Below, in pieces: positions 1 through 12,700 of a stretch of 64,000 bases of DNA (the first letter of the stretch is position 1; every line of letters starts with the position of its first letter). Location of the stretch: the NCBI RefSeq assembly GCF_963966145.1, contig NC_091046.1, positions 45,756,001-45,820,000 on the forward strand. The letters run 5' to 3'. The position numbers and the translations under genes are program-made. Source of the DNA: Tenebrio molitor (lineage: Eukaryota; Arthropoda; Insecta; Coleoptera; Tenebrionidae). The notes beneath the pieces are model-generated. The model did no database searches and was not told the DNA's origin. It saw only the letters and a list, made by a program, of their open reading frames with translations.

Positions 1-1279
1 ATTTTTTAAATTATGAGGTGACACACGAAAACATAATGCCGCGAGTTTTTCTTTAAAACATTATTAGTGTGAAAGATGACGGGATCAGTCACGATGATAT
101 TTACTTTTTTCCAAGTTTGTGCGACAAAATTTAAACAAGTTCTGGTATTTTCAAAGATCGTGAAGAACCCCTAGCCACGACGACCTAAAATGTCTCGATA
201 TTATTATTTGTAAGTAAAGGTCACGAAATCACTCTTCAACGTACCGAGAGAAAAATTGTCGCCGAGGCCCCTCGTGGCCGAGGCAGCACAATCTCGAGGA
301 TTCCGCGGCACAACATTTTTTGTGCAACGGACACCTTCCGCATACCTTCTTCGGAATTCAAATAATCGTGGTCGAAATTCTTGCTCCATTATTATTAATT
401 TATTCGCTCAATATCTGCGCCGTTCTTGGAACGCGGCGATAATCAAACAGAGAACTAAAGCAAATAATCCAATCTGGGGCATAAAACCCGGCAAAAACAC
501 CACCCCCGACCGCAATTGTTTCCAGTTTGATCTCGTGCAAATATTGTCGTTTTTGCTTGTACGCCGGGAACGGCGGTGTTTTTTGGAGGCGGCGCTCGCA
601 TCCTCGTTCAGTGATGGATTCATCACGTGGAGTTTCCGAATCACGACTGGTGTGAGTGACGGGGCTGGAATAGGATAATTAACCGATCCGATCTGGAATC
701 GATTTCCTCAAGTTTCGATCGCTTTTTGCCGCCCACATCGGTGGGTTTTTCCGCGCCGAGGAATGCGAATAATTGCGCGACGCCGGAAAATTTCTTCGCA
801 GAATTAATCACCCAGGATGGCTGAAATTGGCCAATAAAGCTGCCCCGGCGCGATTAAACTCGCTCATTTGGTAATAAGGAGAGGTTTTTTTGACCAGGAT
901 CAACAGATCTCTCCGGTTAGTTTCGGCAACCGATGCAAATCTGTCTGTTTGCACAACCGTTGTTATTTCATTGGGCTGATCAGAGCGGTGGTTCACGTAA
1001 TGCGGAATTGAATCGAATAATTAATTTCGCGATACGGATAAATTATGGATTGTCGTTATGTGGATGCGATTCAATGAAACAAAATTATCGGTAATGGGGC
1101 TGCTGAATGCTCAAATGCACATATGCGATTGTTTGGAAGATTTATTAAAATTGGAAGATTTGGAAATTACTTTGTATCGGAAACTACACCAAAACTGGGC
1201 AGAGCACGAAATTTCCTGTAAAAAGTTAAAACAGAAAACGTGGCAATAGAATGAGATGTCTTGATTCTAAATTCGGAAC
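1..1279. other. upstream DNA, no gene recognised
   Basis: No open frame here resembles a known protein and none has convincing splice sites. The longest frame (about 140 codons from 256) has no recognisable domain. The DNA is moderately GC-rich near 480-640 and then becomes AT-rich. Nothing further can be supported. Confidence 0.5.
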
Positions 1280-1869
1280 AGAGAAAATTGACAAGAAAAT
1301 CGCTCTGAGCAAAACGAGTTAAAATGCAGGAACTTCACGAATTTTCTTTGTATTTTTTCAATTTTCAGGCAGTGGAGACCAAACCACACAATTCTAGGCT
1401 GGACCTCACAAATGAAAAATATAAACAAAGAAGCGCCCGGCAGTGGTGGAAATTCTTGCAGTTGCGGATGGCAAAAAGCTAGCGCTTTGAATGAAGAGGA
1501 TATTATCGAGTCGTGATGATCAAAAGTAAGTAAGTATTTAGCAGCAGAAAGACGCTGCAAGACAGAGTCACCAATTACGCACAAAACCTGTTGGCACGTT
1601 TCAATCAAAATGTCATCACGCTGCATTTCCAAACGTTCAAAGAAAGTCCGTTTCGACCGCACTTTCCCTAAATCCGATTGGGGTGTAACGTGGTCTGCAT
1701 AAGCCGAGATTTTCTTAAAAAGTTTCAAGCCGTCAGCATATAAAAGGCATTCAGAATCGAGGTTTAAGCTTATGTCGTTTATAAACAAAATGGAAAACAA
1801 AGGTCCAAGAGTGGAATGGTTTAGACGTGAGAGACGTTCAACACACAACGCGAAACAGTCGAATTTCAT
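1280..1869 (-). pseudogene. decayed non-LTR retrotransposon reverse transcriptase fragment
   Basis: The minus-strand reading carries the late palm and thumb motifs of a LINE-type reverse transcriptase. A GPLFSILFINDI block is followed about 20 residues later by LLYADGLKLF, the position of the catalytic YADD box. The second aspartate reads G, so the catalytic pair is broken. Further on come the weakly preserved IVWFGLHCLKIEKIQRKFVKFL segment, which corresponds to the 'VW.P....IE..QRKF.RFL' region seen after the thumb in Jockey-like elements, and a KYLLTFDHHDSI stretch. Only about 190 residues remain. The fingers domain, endonuclease domain and ORF1 are absent, so this is a truncated dead insertion. 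Family assignment is from motif recall; the exact clade is not determined. Confidence 0.75.
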
Positions 1870-2033
1870 GTAACTTGCAGATTCTTCGGTTCGGCTGAGC
1901 TTACTAAAAATTTAGAAAATGTATAGTAGTAAAGACATTTTTAATGTTAACTAGAAGCAATTTACAATTATTTTGTATTTTTAACAACGAAAAATTAAAA
2001 AAAAAATTTCGGCAGTTCATAAATAAAGAAAAA

Positions 2034-2108
2034 GTACGGTTGGAGTCCTCGCCTTTGGCTCGGACGCCCAACTTCCGTACTCGTGATTAAATGCACGTTT
2101 GCTCATGC
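2034..2108 (+). repeat. GTACGG hairpin repeat, copy 1
   Basis: Positions 2034-2080 form an imperfect hairpin that starts GTACGGTTGG and ends CCAACTTCCGTAC, with a GCCTTTGGC core. It is followed by a TCGTGATTAAATGCAC tail. The same unit, tail included, occurs in inverse orientation at 10158-10231. No open frame is present. It looks like a short non-autonomous mobile element or one end of a larger one. Confidence 0.65.
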
Positions 2109-2613
2109 GCGTTGAATCTGATTTTTTCCATGATCATAAAACAGAGTCGCGGAGTAAAAAATGAGGTTATATTAACGTAAACTGTATATTAGATACCTAT
2201 CATTATCTATCTGCATCACTATTTTTCATAACTGTTAAAATCATTGAAACAATAACTTTTACAAAATTAGCCCAACAGGGAACTCACGGATACAGTTTTT
2301 CACAACAAAACGTGGATCAACAAAATTCCAAATAAAAGAGGTTATGTTGGTAGGCGTTGCATGTTTGTGATTGGTTTACTGATTTTAGTTTAATTAGTGA
2401 TACTAACACATAATGCATTTAGCATGAATTTTTCCAGAAGTTACCCCAAGCAATTTCAAGGTTTTTTTTTTTAATTTAAATTAGTCAAAAATAAGACAAG
2501 CTTTAGTTATTAAAATAAGTATTTTAAAAACAGATTAAAAAAAACTTTCAGTACAACATCTTTAGCACCCTCTATCGACAAACTCGCAAAACATTCACTT
2601 TGCTCACTAGTGA

Positions 2614-2755
2614 GAATAGTATATTATATACCAAGGTGGAGAAGTTCATGATTATAGCCAGAGCGCCAAGATTAGAGCCCGAGGCGCGCCGAGGGTTATA
2701 AGGCGCGAAGGCTATAAGGGACTTTTCCACCGTGGTTTATATACTATTTTTTTCA
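2614..2755. repeat. inverted-repeat element with TATATACC arms
   Basis: TATATACCAAGGTGGA at 2625-2640 is matched in inverse orientation by TCCACCGTGGTTTATATA at 2726-2743. The interior is GC-rich with smaller palindromes such as GGCGCGCC. The size (about 140 bp), symmetry and lack of coding suggest a fold-back element. Confidence 0.55.
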
Positions 2756-3047
2756 CTACTAGATACGTTAAAACCCTTTCTGATAATAATTTATTAATCA
2801 AATTATTTTGTCGGATGCGACGGATCCGAGTTGTCATTTCTTGACAGTTGGTATGAAAATCGTCTACGTTAACCAATGAAATAGACGACAATCTTTCGTT
2901 GCTAGGTGACGGTTGTTCCATTATTCACCACTGGTTAATAATGAAAAATTATTTACCTGTCACTGGGCCAACGTAGAAAAACGAAACTGCTCAGTGTTCT
3001 ATGACAACCGATAACGCTAGACTTTATTACTAGTAGTGAAAAAAATA
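2743..3047. repeat. inverted-repeat element with CACTACTAG arms
   Basis: ACTATTTTTTTCACTACTAG at 2743-2762 is the inverse complement of CTAGTAGTGAAAAAAATA at 3030-3047 over about 17 bp. This bounds about 300 bp without a coding frame. It abuts and slightly overlaps the preceding palindromic element, which suggests nesting or a compound structure. Confidence 0.5.
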
Positions 3048-3279
3048 TTTTTTCCTCACTATTTTCAGTTAGCAAAGACCACTGAAATTCAATGATCATG
3101 GAAAAATGTATTTCTTTAATTTTTATTGACTAATAAATAATCATAATCATATAGGAAAAATACAATCTATCGGGTTGGCAGCTCTGTATGTCAAAAGATT
3201 TGACATTTGCTGTTTCATAAAAATCAGCAAAAGTGCAAAATAAACCATTTGCTCAGCCGAAAAGTCCAATACAAATGTT

Positions 3280-3373
3280 GTACGGTAGGTATTTTACAGC
3301 GCTCAAACTAATCAGGCTCTCGGCTTCGCCTCGAGAAACCTAGTTTTCGCGCTGTAAAATACCCCTACCGTAC
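3280..3373. repeat. 94-nt hairpin repeat
   Basis: The left arm starts GTACGGTAGGTATTTTACAG and pairs with a right arm ending CTGTAAAATACCCCTACCGTAC. The stem is about 24 bp. The apex contains a second small palindrome (CTCGGCTTCGCCTCGAG). It shares the GTACGG terminus and GC-rich apex with the repeats at 2034 and 10158, so it is probably the same class of hairpin element. Confidence 0.65.
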
Positions 3374-4550
3374 TCTAATCTAAATAATTATTTCTTAAAC
3401 TGAAAATTGTAGCTGTGATCCAAAATATGTCTTTTGTTTCTTGTACAATCCCGAAAATAAATCCAGGAAATAATATTTTCTCTTTAGTTTGGCGCTCGAA
3501 TAACGTTACGTTTTTTAATTCTCTCGTGGTACAAGATCATAAATTTCCGATTACTTTTAAGAACAATAAATTACATTCCATCCGCTGCTGGCCATTGGGA
3601 CTGTAAATTTTATGGGCAATTAAAATGAAAATGCTACAATACAATAACGTTATATTTGTTCGGGGTTGGAATTATTTCGTGCCGCTGCACCAAATGATAT
3701 ACCCGCAGGTATGCAAAAACTTTAATTAGACCATTCCCACTGTTACACTTACAATTTAGAATGAGTAATGGAGCCGGCTCTATTTTATTTTTAATTCTGT
3801 TTTATTGTCCGTTATTACCACCAACCAACCAAATACATTACTTTACGGGCAAACTTTTCTTGTCCCGATTGCCACAAAATCAATTAAATTTTAATTCAAG
3901 TCGAAAGTGAGAGCTGGTTGGCGGCGATGAAGCAATCGCTTGGTTTGTTATTCATTGAACAAACATTAATATGCACGCTGGAAATATATTTGATGATTAA
4001 TTGGGTGTTTCGGGTTGGGAATGCAATAATTAAACATTCGAAATGATTATTCATTTTCATTCTAATTGCTTTCAACAACGTAAACTTTACTCTCTTCGCT
4101 TATTTTTTCGCATAATTTCTCTTACGAAACACTAACCATCAAAGTGGCAGAATCAATTACATAATCTAGGATATAAACATAAAGTTTGTGTTGCAGTAAT
4201 GGTAATCCATGGTAGTTTGCTGCCAAAGCGGTTAGTTGAGTGCCTCCGCAACATCCTAGTCTACTGCAGTTACAAACTCCCTAAGTAATGGAACTAATAA
4301 ATAATAATAATAATGCCTGAGGCAATTTTGCACAAAAACAAGACCAAGCGACAAGCAAAAATAAAATCGCTATTTTTGCAGTAGGTGTATAGCGTACAAC
4401 TTTTTTTTTTATCAGTGGGAAGTTTACACGCAAGACCGCAGCGAGTATTGTGTTTCCACGCGTCGTAATGACATAACTGCCAAATTTCTTGCTCAGTTGA
4501 ATGGGTTGAGGTAGTGATTTAAACTTTTCTTTATTTGATTCCTTATATGG

Positions 4551-4640
4551 GGTGTTCATTTAAAATTCTCCTCAAAGTTGGCGTTGAAGAGTCGATTGTG
4601 AACGCATCACGGATCAGCTGTTTAAGTCTAACCTTACTTT
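4551..4640 (+). mobile_element. MITE family A, truncated copy
   Basis: GGTGTTCATTTAAAATTCTCC, followed by TCAAAGTTGGCGTTGAAGAG and GATTGTGAACGCA, matches the left arm of the complete copy at 55781-55979. The right arm is missing, so only about half of the element remains. Confidence 0.6.
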
Positions 4641-6676
4641 TTGCGTTATTTAATAATAGATTTCTTGTATTTTATTAAATACAGTTTTGTTGAGATAAGA
4701 ATTTTTTTTCTAATACTACAGTGTGTAGGAAAAAGCAAATAATTTGAAAAGTTTTCGACAAGTTCAATACAAGAGAGACAGTTTTCTAGTTGGCAATATT
4801 AGAAAACTTGTGGACCTCACCATGAACATGCTCTTTATTATTTCCATTGTGTTGAAACATAATTCGCTTCAAGTGACTCGGTAAAAATTGTTATAAAAGC
4901 TCCCACAAATATAATAAAAACAATATTTTCTTTGTTAAATAGGAACTAAATAAAATCGTATGCATTTCACTTGAATAAATTATTAATAAACACACGAATC
5001 GCACTTTTTGAGCAAAGAAAAAATTTGTGCAACTTTTAATCGATTTTAATTTGATAAGCCACAAGGACATCTCGATGCCTATTTCCCTCGAACCGTATGC
5101 CCGCCTTCGATTTTCCGGTTTTCTCCATTATCAGGACGACTCCGGCAATCTTGAGTGACAGTGCGTAATGCCCTTACGCCGATAGAATTCTTATAGGCAG
5201 CATGGTGACGACGTTAATTTACGGATAAACGATATTGCGGAGTGTCGACAGCAATTGCACTTCTTGTTCTCTAATCAGGGGGAATGTGTGACCGAAAAAG
5301 CTCCGGTCGACTATTAATTCCGCAACAGTACCGACGAGCTTTGTATTCGCACACAATATCCAGATTAATTAAGAAGCTCGAAGGCGAGCTTACCTGCTGC
5401 AATGAGCTTTATTCTGGAGGTGGGCGGATGTGATTGGTGCTCGTTAGCGACGTGCCTCGTAATTGGGCAGATTTGACCCAATTGTTGCTAAAATGCAAAT
5501 CGTTCGATGGAACTAGGAGTGTAAATGTGGGGCGTGGATGAGCTGGAGACGTTTTATGGCATCTAAATCAAAGGAATATCTTTAAATGCAGGATAACAGG
5601 AGTGATCCGAAGTGAGCTTATTGTCTTGGGCGTTAAAATGACTGGATAAAAAGAGGATAAAGTCGATTTTTCTCGAGGCATATTTAAAGGGGAGCAAAGG
5701 AGAGTCGTTGCAACCGGAGGAAAAGTAATGGAAAATGAAACGAGATTTAATCAATAGATATTTATATTTTTGAAAAATAATATATAGAATGTCAGAGAGA
5801 AAAGACAAAAAAGGTCACCAGAGAGTGAATAAAACGTGATAAAAGAAACAGCAACGTACAAATAAAAAATTTCATCGAAGATGCAGAATTAGTAGGTTTT
5901 ATCGTTAAGAGTAGAAGTGAGTCTTTTTGTGCTAAGCCCAGAGATTGAAGACCGAGACGCAGTCGAGGTCAGCAACTGGGCGAGAGGCTTTTTTAAAAGG
6001 ATAATTTAAATGTTCCAATTTCAACTTCTAGGATTTGAAGTGTTTCAAGCCCGGTTACAAAAAAAGCCACTTCAACTGTTTCTATAAAGATACACATACG
6101 CGCGATAAAATAAATTATTCAAAAAGTACCATTCCAATGCACAAGATCAGCCAGCGTAAAATTTTCAACAGTATCGATTCGCATTTTACCAAAAATTAAC
6201 GTTCCCCACATCGCATCGCATTTTCAGTTAACAGAAAAAGACCGTGGTGTCTGTTCCGAAGACTTGTTGATGTATGATTTGAGACAGCACCCTCAGTGTT
6301 CCAACCCCAAAGATCTAAATTGCGGCGTCGTTGCGATCTCGCCAGCTCTTGCAAAATTACGCCTTGTCCGTCTGCGGGGCGGCCTCCCCGCCCCCGTGAA
6401 AGTGTGTGCGATTGATCCGCCGCCACCCTCGCACCTTCTTCATCAACGTTTGATCCCTTTCCCGGGCGGATTGTTCAATTACAATTTTTCACAAATTCAT
6501 CCCCGCATTCGCAGCGAGTTAAGTGCAGGATGTGCGACAGTGGACTTCCTAGAGGGAGGGCGCAAGCGTGACGGCGGTCTACCCCGAACAGGAGGACTTT
6601 GCGCGTTACCCCTTAGTGTTGTGCGATCGGGAGAAATCCGTGCGTTGTTCTTCTAAGTTTGAGCGAAGGCCGAGTC

Positions 6677-6740
6677 ATGGGCAAGAAAAACTCCAAACTA
6701 AAGCAGGACACCATCGACAGACTCACCACCGCCACTTACT
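6677..6740 (+). CDS. Frq: frequenin exon 1 (coding part)
   Basis: Encodes residues 1-21 and the first base of F22. It contains the myristoylation motif and the helix KLKQDTIDRL. The donor is ACT|GTGAGT. The start ATG follows CGAGTC. The surrounding DNA is GC-rich. Confidence 0.95.
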
Positions 6741-9700
6741 GTGAGTTTCCACCACGCTTTCATTCACTCTTATGTAACTCGGCGGCGGTCAGGCCGTCCG
6801 CTCCCCGAACGCCGACGCATTTTTCGCACGATTTCGAAAAAACGAAAGTCGTTCCGGGCCGGCTCCGATTCTCTTCCAATTAGCGCTTCCGCGGTCGACA
6901 GGGGCCGCTTCACCGGGGGCGGCTTAACGTCGCATAATCGTACACAAAAAACTGCCGCCGGCTCGGTACCGGGAGATCGCTAATCGAATTATCCCGAGGG
7001 GCGGCAGTAACTAGAAAATTGAAGCGATTAAAAGGACGAGAAGAAGGACTCGCTAAGCAGCGAGTGTAGCTTTCTCCCTTGTGAATAAATAACCGGCCCC
7101 ATCGAACGTCAATCATTTTTGAGCGGGGTCCGACTCCCGTTGACTGAACATTTAAGCCTTGTTTGCCGCCCCCATTTCGATCTTCCTCGAGACAAACAAT
7201 CGTGGCATTTATTCGGTGGCAAATATTTAAACATGTTTAACAGCGTCCTGACCGCACATGCGCCGCCACTGGATCAACAGTTCTGCAAGCTGTTAATTTG
7301 CAATTCCTGCGAATGTCTTCGACGACGGACGGTGACACGTCCGGGAGAAAAACCTTGGTCCCGAATTTTCCAAAAAACGAGCTCGCACGAAGCTGAATCG
7401 ATATCTGTTCAGAGTTTGTTGCGGGACATAAAAACTGTTATTGCCAATTTTGAAAGTTTCGTGATGAATGGGAAAGTAATTACGAGTAATTGATTTCTGA
7501 TTGCTCAAAAACAGTCCGTTTGGGGCTGGCCGGGGCGTGCTTGCGGTTTCACTATCGACGGTTGTTTGTCGGTGATTTTCGCTTGAAACTGAAATCGCTC
7601 CTGATTGGGTCGGCTGAAATAATCTCAATGAGCGATGCCCTTTTGCGGACAAATAATGCAGTCACTTTCGGTCTGTGTGACCTTAATTTGCATGAGTTAA
7701 CCGTCGCTGATAAAGACACATAAATTATTTACGGCTTTGGAACGTACTCTTATCGGCGATGTTGTGGTCCTTACTCGGAATGAATTTATAACGTAAACTG
7801 AATTATGACTGTGCAAATGTTTGCAACTAAGTGTTGGGAGTGTCGTTACGAATTTAAGGAGAGCGAGATGGTCCGATACGAGCTTTTGGTCAAGCTTTCG
7901 TTGTTCAAATTTCAAATACAAACAAATTTCTGTCGGATTAATTCAAAAATATATATTAAAATCTCGATTAAAAATGAACCAACAATATTTACGTATTTAC
8001 ATTTATTTAATCTGAATTAGAACGAGCATAAAACGATATATCGGGCCTTCAAATAAATATATATTTAGAGTAGGCGTGGGCTACATTCTAATTCTGTTAA
8101 CATTGTAAAGTAATTTTTGTAGGTAACCAATTATTCTCCGGAGTTACACAGCTTACACAGTAAGCTTTTTCCCAATTTCATATTGTCATATTCCGTGGAG
8201 GGGGAATAGGGAGAACGCATTACAAAAATTAAAAATATTTTCTAACCTAATTTTATTTCGTTAAAATGTCAGACGTCAATGTTGCAAACAATTGAATTTT
8301 CATAGGTTGCTCTAAATATAAATTTATTTGAACGCCCGTTAGTTTAAAAAATAAATACATACTTATGATTATTTAAAAATTCATACATTTTTTCACTAAA
8401 ATAGTTAATTAATTCTTATTTCCACTTTGTTGTGATTAATTTAATATTCAATATTGTAATAAGTTGTAACGAGTGTTCAAAAATTAATTTGTGGTCAAGC
8501 AAGCCGTGGTTTTGCTCTCCGTTTCAAACGTAGGTCGTCTTCTTAGTTGACAAATTATAACTGCACAACTTCATTTTGATCATCCCTTCATTCGTTGTGA
8601 TAAATGACAAATTTAAGTCATTTTATATTAGTTCTCTAACTCGTTGAACGGTTTCTGAAATTCGTATTGATGGTCGTGCGTTTCCAATTTTTCGTTCTCT
8701 ACTTCCTGTCTCCCGACACATTTGACAGCTGATAACGGAAACATGAGGAAGCAGCGGGCCACTTGACCACAAGTTTTTTTTTTTTGAACACACGATGCTT
8801 TCATAAACGTAAGAGGAAAAAAAGAACTAATCTCGAACTATAATTCTTTAAGTTAAGGCACCTCGGTACAATAGAAACGTTGTCACGAAATATTCTAATT
8901 TAGATCCTTATATAATTCATTTGGCGCAAGTGTAAAGTTAAAGCGAAGGACGTGGCTCTAATTCAAACAAATATTTTAATTAATTACTCTTACAAAATTA
9001 CGGTTTTCGCGTTTAAAGTTTAAATCTAGTAAGATTTAACGAAACATGATAAAAATTAAAAAGTTAAGGAATTAAAATGTAACTGAAAAAAATTGGGCCA
9101 GTAAAAAGATTAGATGACTGAAAGCACTAAAACAAAATGTCTTACTGTTTTTATTTTTTGACCTGATAGGAAATATCGTGCATTCGTTTAAATTTATTCT
9201 CAAAGTAGGCGTTGACGACTCGATTGTGAACGCACTATACGGATCAGCTGTTTAAATCTTACGCTTTTACGAGTGGTGCGTTTTCAATTGTCTCTAACGT
9301 CAACTTTGAGGATAAATTAAATGAACGCACGATACTTTCACCTTATTGACTAGAATGACTAGATAAAAAAAAATAAAATAGATTCCCTTGTTCGTTTTCA
9401 ATAATTTGAAAAGGAAAATTAAAACTTATTTAAAAACGGCTAACTGTCGATAAATTACATCTTGGAGTATTTTCGATAAAACCAGTGGCGTAAGTAAAGG
9501 TCTGACATGTCAGAAATCATCAATAGTAAAAGTAAAAAAAGTAAACAAAAAAAAAAGTAAAAACGAAAATAATTTTTACTTTTATGTAACATTTCTCTAA
9601 GACCGAAAAAACATCTTGAAAGTGATAAAGAAATATATTTTGACCAAGAAAAAATAAGTTTAAACATTTCTTGTAATTACATAACTTAAAATGGATCAGT

Positions 9701-12700
9701 GTCTCTTTGTTATCCCATTTTTGAAAGAATCAGTTAATGAGTCAATCTTTGTCTTTCATATCTTTCTGGTATCTATATTTCTTTAATTACACAGCAAATA
9801 TACGTATATTTGTAAACAAATAAATTAACCCATTGTTAAAAGTTATTTAAAAACCGGCTTAATAAAATAACCTTAATTGTTATTTAAATATTTTGAGATT
9901 AATGTGTATTCAAAAAAAAAATGTGGTCAAGTGGTTTGGTATTTGCTTTTGTTTCCATTAACGAATGACGTATAGTCGTTCACGATCTTTTTGGGCCTTT
10001 GTGTAATTTTGTTTTCACCAACTTAATTCAACAGGTGGTGGTTATTTGATTTTGGCACGGCCTTTAGCATCGTAATGGAATTTTTTTGTTGTAACAAAAT
10101 TATTTTGGCAATTTTGACTTTTCCTTTGACGCATATTAATAGTTACTTTCAATACAAGTGAGCAAAGTAGTGCATTTAATCACGGGTACGTAAGTTGGGC
10201 GTCTGAGCCGAAGGCGAGGACCCCAACCGTACGATTATTGCAAATGGAATTTTTGACGTGATTTTTCTGTGTTGAATAGATTTGTTGCCAATGGAAAATA
10301 AAGTTCAGGTTTTAGCACCTTTAATTGTCGTTGAGGGTTTAAAAAGCAGAATGAATCTTTTCAATTTTTTTTTTCAACATTTTAGAATTCAATTAAAGAA
10401 CTGGTGATAACTAGTGCAAGGGTGGAACTAAGGGTGGCAAAAGAAAAAATACGAAAAATTCAAGAACGCAAAGGAGTAATTACTTTCAGAATACTAATTT
10501 CACGGTTACGCCGCTGTCTAAAACTATCTCCTCCGGATAAAATCCCAAGAACTTTGAACAATAAACGCTCCTATGATTACGACTTCTTCAGATTTATGTC
10601 AACATTTATACGGCCCGCTTTAAGTGTCTCAAATTTAAATTCAGCTTTAGATCAGCGGAAAATGTGCGATACACGAGTCGACTTTCCTCCACCTAATATC
10701 TTGTAAATTTTATTCACCCTAAAAGGAGCACAAAAATATATTGACTCTCAGTTAAAAAATTTCAACGAACACGCTTCACTCAGATTTCCGTTTCCCCTAC
10801 CTCACAAAGGAAACCATTTCTCGATAACATAAATAGAGAATAACAACTTTTCTCGGAAATTGCCATTAGCGACATTCTATTTCGTATTATCCGAGTGAAA
10901 AAACAATTTTTCCCGCCATTTTCGACTGACGACTTAACCGGCGCTAAATTCCACTTTGGCTCGACGTGATTTTCTTTTGACGTTCGACTTTATTCCGACC
11001 GTGAAACCTTCTGCACACTTTCATGCCGTGAATAAATTGTTTCGTGGTCGACTTGGCCTGCCGTGCTGCATTCGCACTTTATCGGCTTTTCTATTGACTC
11101 GGTGACCGTTCCGAGGAAGGCGACCAACAATCGATACGCTCCCGCTGGTCCATCGGGCTGAAGACGAATCGGGGCTCCGCCGGGCTCCGCTTTGATTCCT
11201 CTGCACGAATTAGTCAGCGACGCCGGACCGTCACGTCGCTGATTCCTCCGCACCGAATCGGCACAACTCCACTCGAACCTTGGCCTTTGCGGGGACGGAT
11301 ATAGACCCGGATGACCTTACGATTCATAATTGTCGACCGTAAACGTTCTATTTCTGGGGCGGGAAAAAACCATTTGCTAACGAGTTTTTAACACACCCAC
11401 CCGCTCCCCGCGTCCCTCCCGGTTTGTCATTATTTACAGTTTTCGTAACGCAGGTCGGTAGATACTAATTTCCGCGCCGACCCGACTGTCCTACTTATTT
11501 TATTATTTATCAATAACGTATTATTGATCAACAAGTGGCCGGGAACGACTCCTTGCGGTAAACAATTTGCCCGCGCAAATACGAAACGTCGCGCGTAATG
11601 GCGGCCCGGTTGACGCTCGGGAAATAACGAGAAATCCTAAAAATAACATTTCTTTAATATCGGAGGTAATAAAATTCGACATTTTTCCGCATTACCATTT
11701 TTACACGGCAGTGCCGTGGCCTCAGTCGGCCGGGCTCTGTTTGACTTTCCGGAGCCTTGGATATTGGCGAAGAGAGCTTTGCGAGGGACCTTGACACGTG
11801 AAAGCTTTATGTGAGAAGTTTTCTTTTGTGCTTTGTTATAGTGTAGATAAATCAGATCAAATTTATGGCGGCTTCATTTCGTTACAAATATCACCGGCCG
11901 GATTAAATCGCCGCTTAATATAAATTACTCGCCGAGCTTTATTAGTTTTTCCGACGCCGCCAATTAACAAATGTGACGACTCCGGCGCTTCCACGACAGC
12001 TCCCGTCACGATCGACGAACGACCAACAAAAATTGATAAAATTTAGTTCGCCCAGATGCTATATATGGAAATTGCGTTTTACCGACTTTCCAACTTTACT
12101 GTTCAAGTTGTTTTTGTTCACAAATTGTAAGTGACTCTCGTGGAACTTCACCGAGAAGGAATATCGATTTTGTAATGCGAGGGTCAATATCGCCCACCAG
12201 GTCGACTCCAAACGAATTTATTGCAAACATGATGACACGGCACCTAGGCCGGAGTAATTTATCATTACAGACACTTCTACCAAGCAATAACAATTCTTTT
12301 GAAAACACACGCTGAAAGCTTTGGAGTTTTGAAGTTATGCGGTTTCACCTGTGGCCACCCATCCAAACGCTGACCACTCTCGTCGTTTCTTAACCTCACT
12401 GGTCGAAAAAATATTTTCAAACTTTCAGCCGATTGTAACAAATATTGTGGTCGTTGCTGTTGAAATAGAGCTCGATTGCTCAAATAGTAATGAATGGCTA
12501 ATTTGCAATTAAATCTATAATATGGTGGATGCGCCGGGACGCATCACACGTACGCACATTATTCATTTTGAAACTGTATGGTTTTCAATTAAAATTCAAA
12601 TCGAAATGGAATGAAACGTTCCAACTGGAGCTTCAAATATTCGCAAAAACTCCGGGTCAGTTGCTCTATTCTTTTCAATTTGTCGGACTTATTTCCAGAC

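Larger units (their letters stand above)
1870..6676. other. upstream intergenic DNA and presumed frequenin 5' leader
   Basis: No protein-coding gene is recognised. The AT-rich part holds several hairpin repeats, listed separately. From about 6240 the sequence becomes GC-rich and stays so past the first frequenin exon, consistent with a promoter and 5' untranslated leader. A TCAGT initiator-like pentamer sits at 6224-6228, but the true transcription start cannot be fixed from sequence alone. Confidence 0.5.

Noticed and set aside
10404..10706. A 100-codon + strand frame
   Set aside because: No recognised domain, AT-rich random composition and no gene signals.
12146..12170. TTCACCGAGAAGGAAT reads FTEKE, like the start of frequenin exon 2
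   Set aside because: The following residues diverge from IRQWHKG and there is no suitable donor. The exact segment with splice sites is at 41018-41042.
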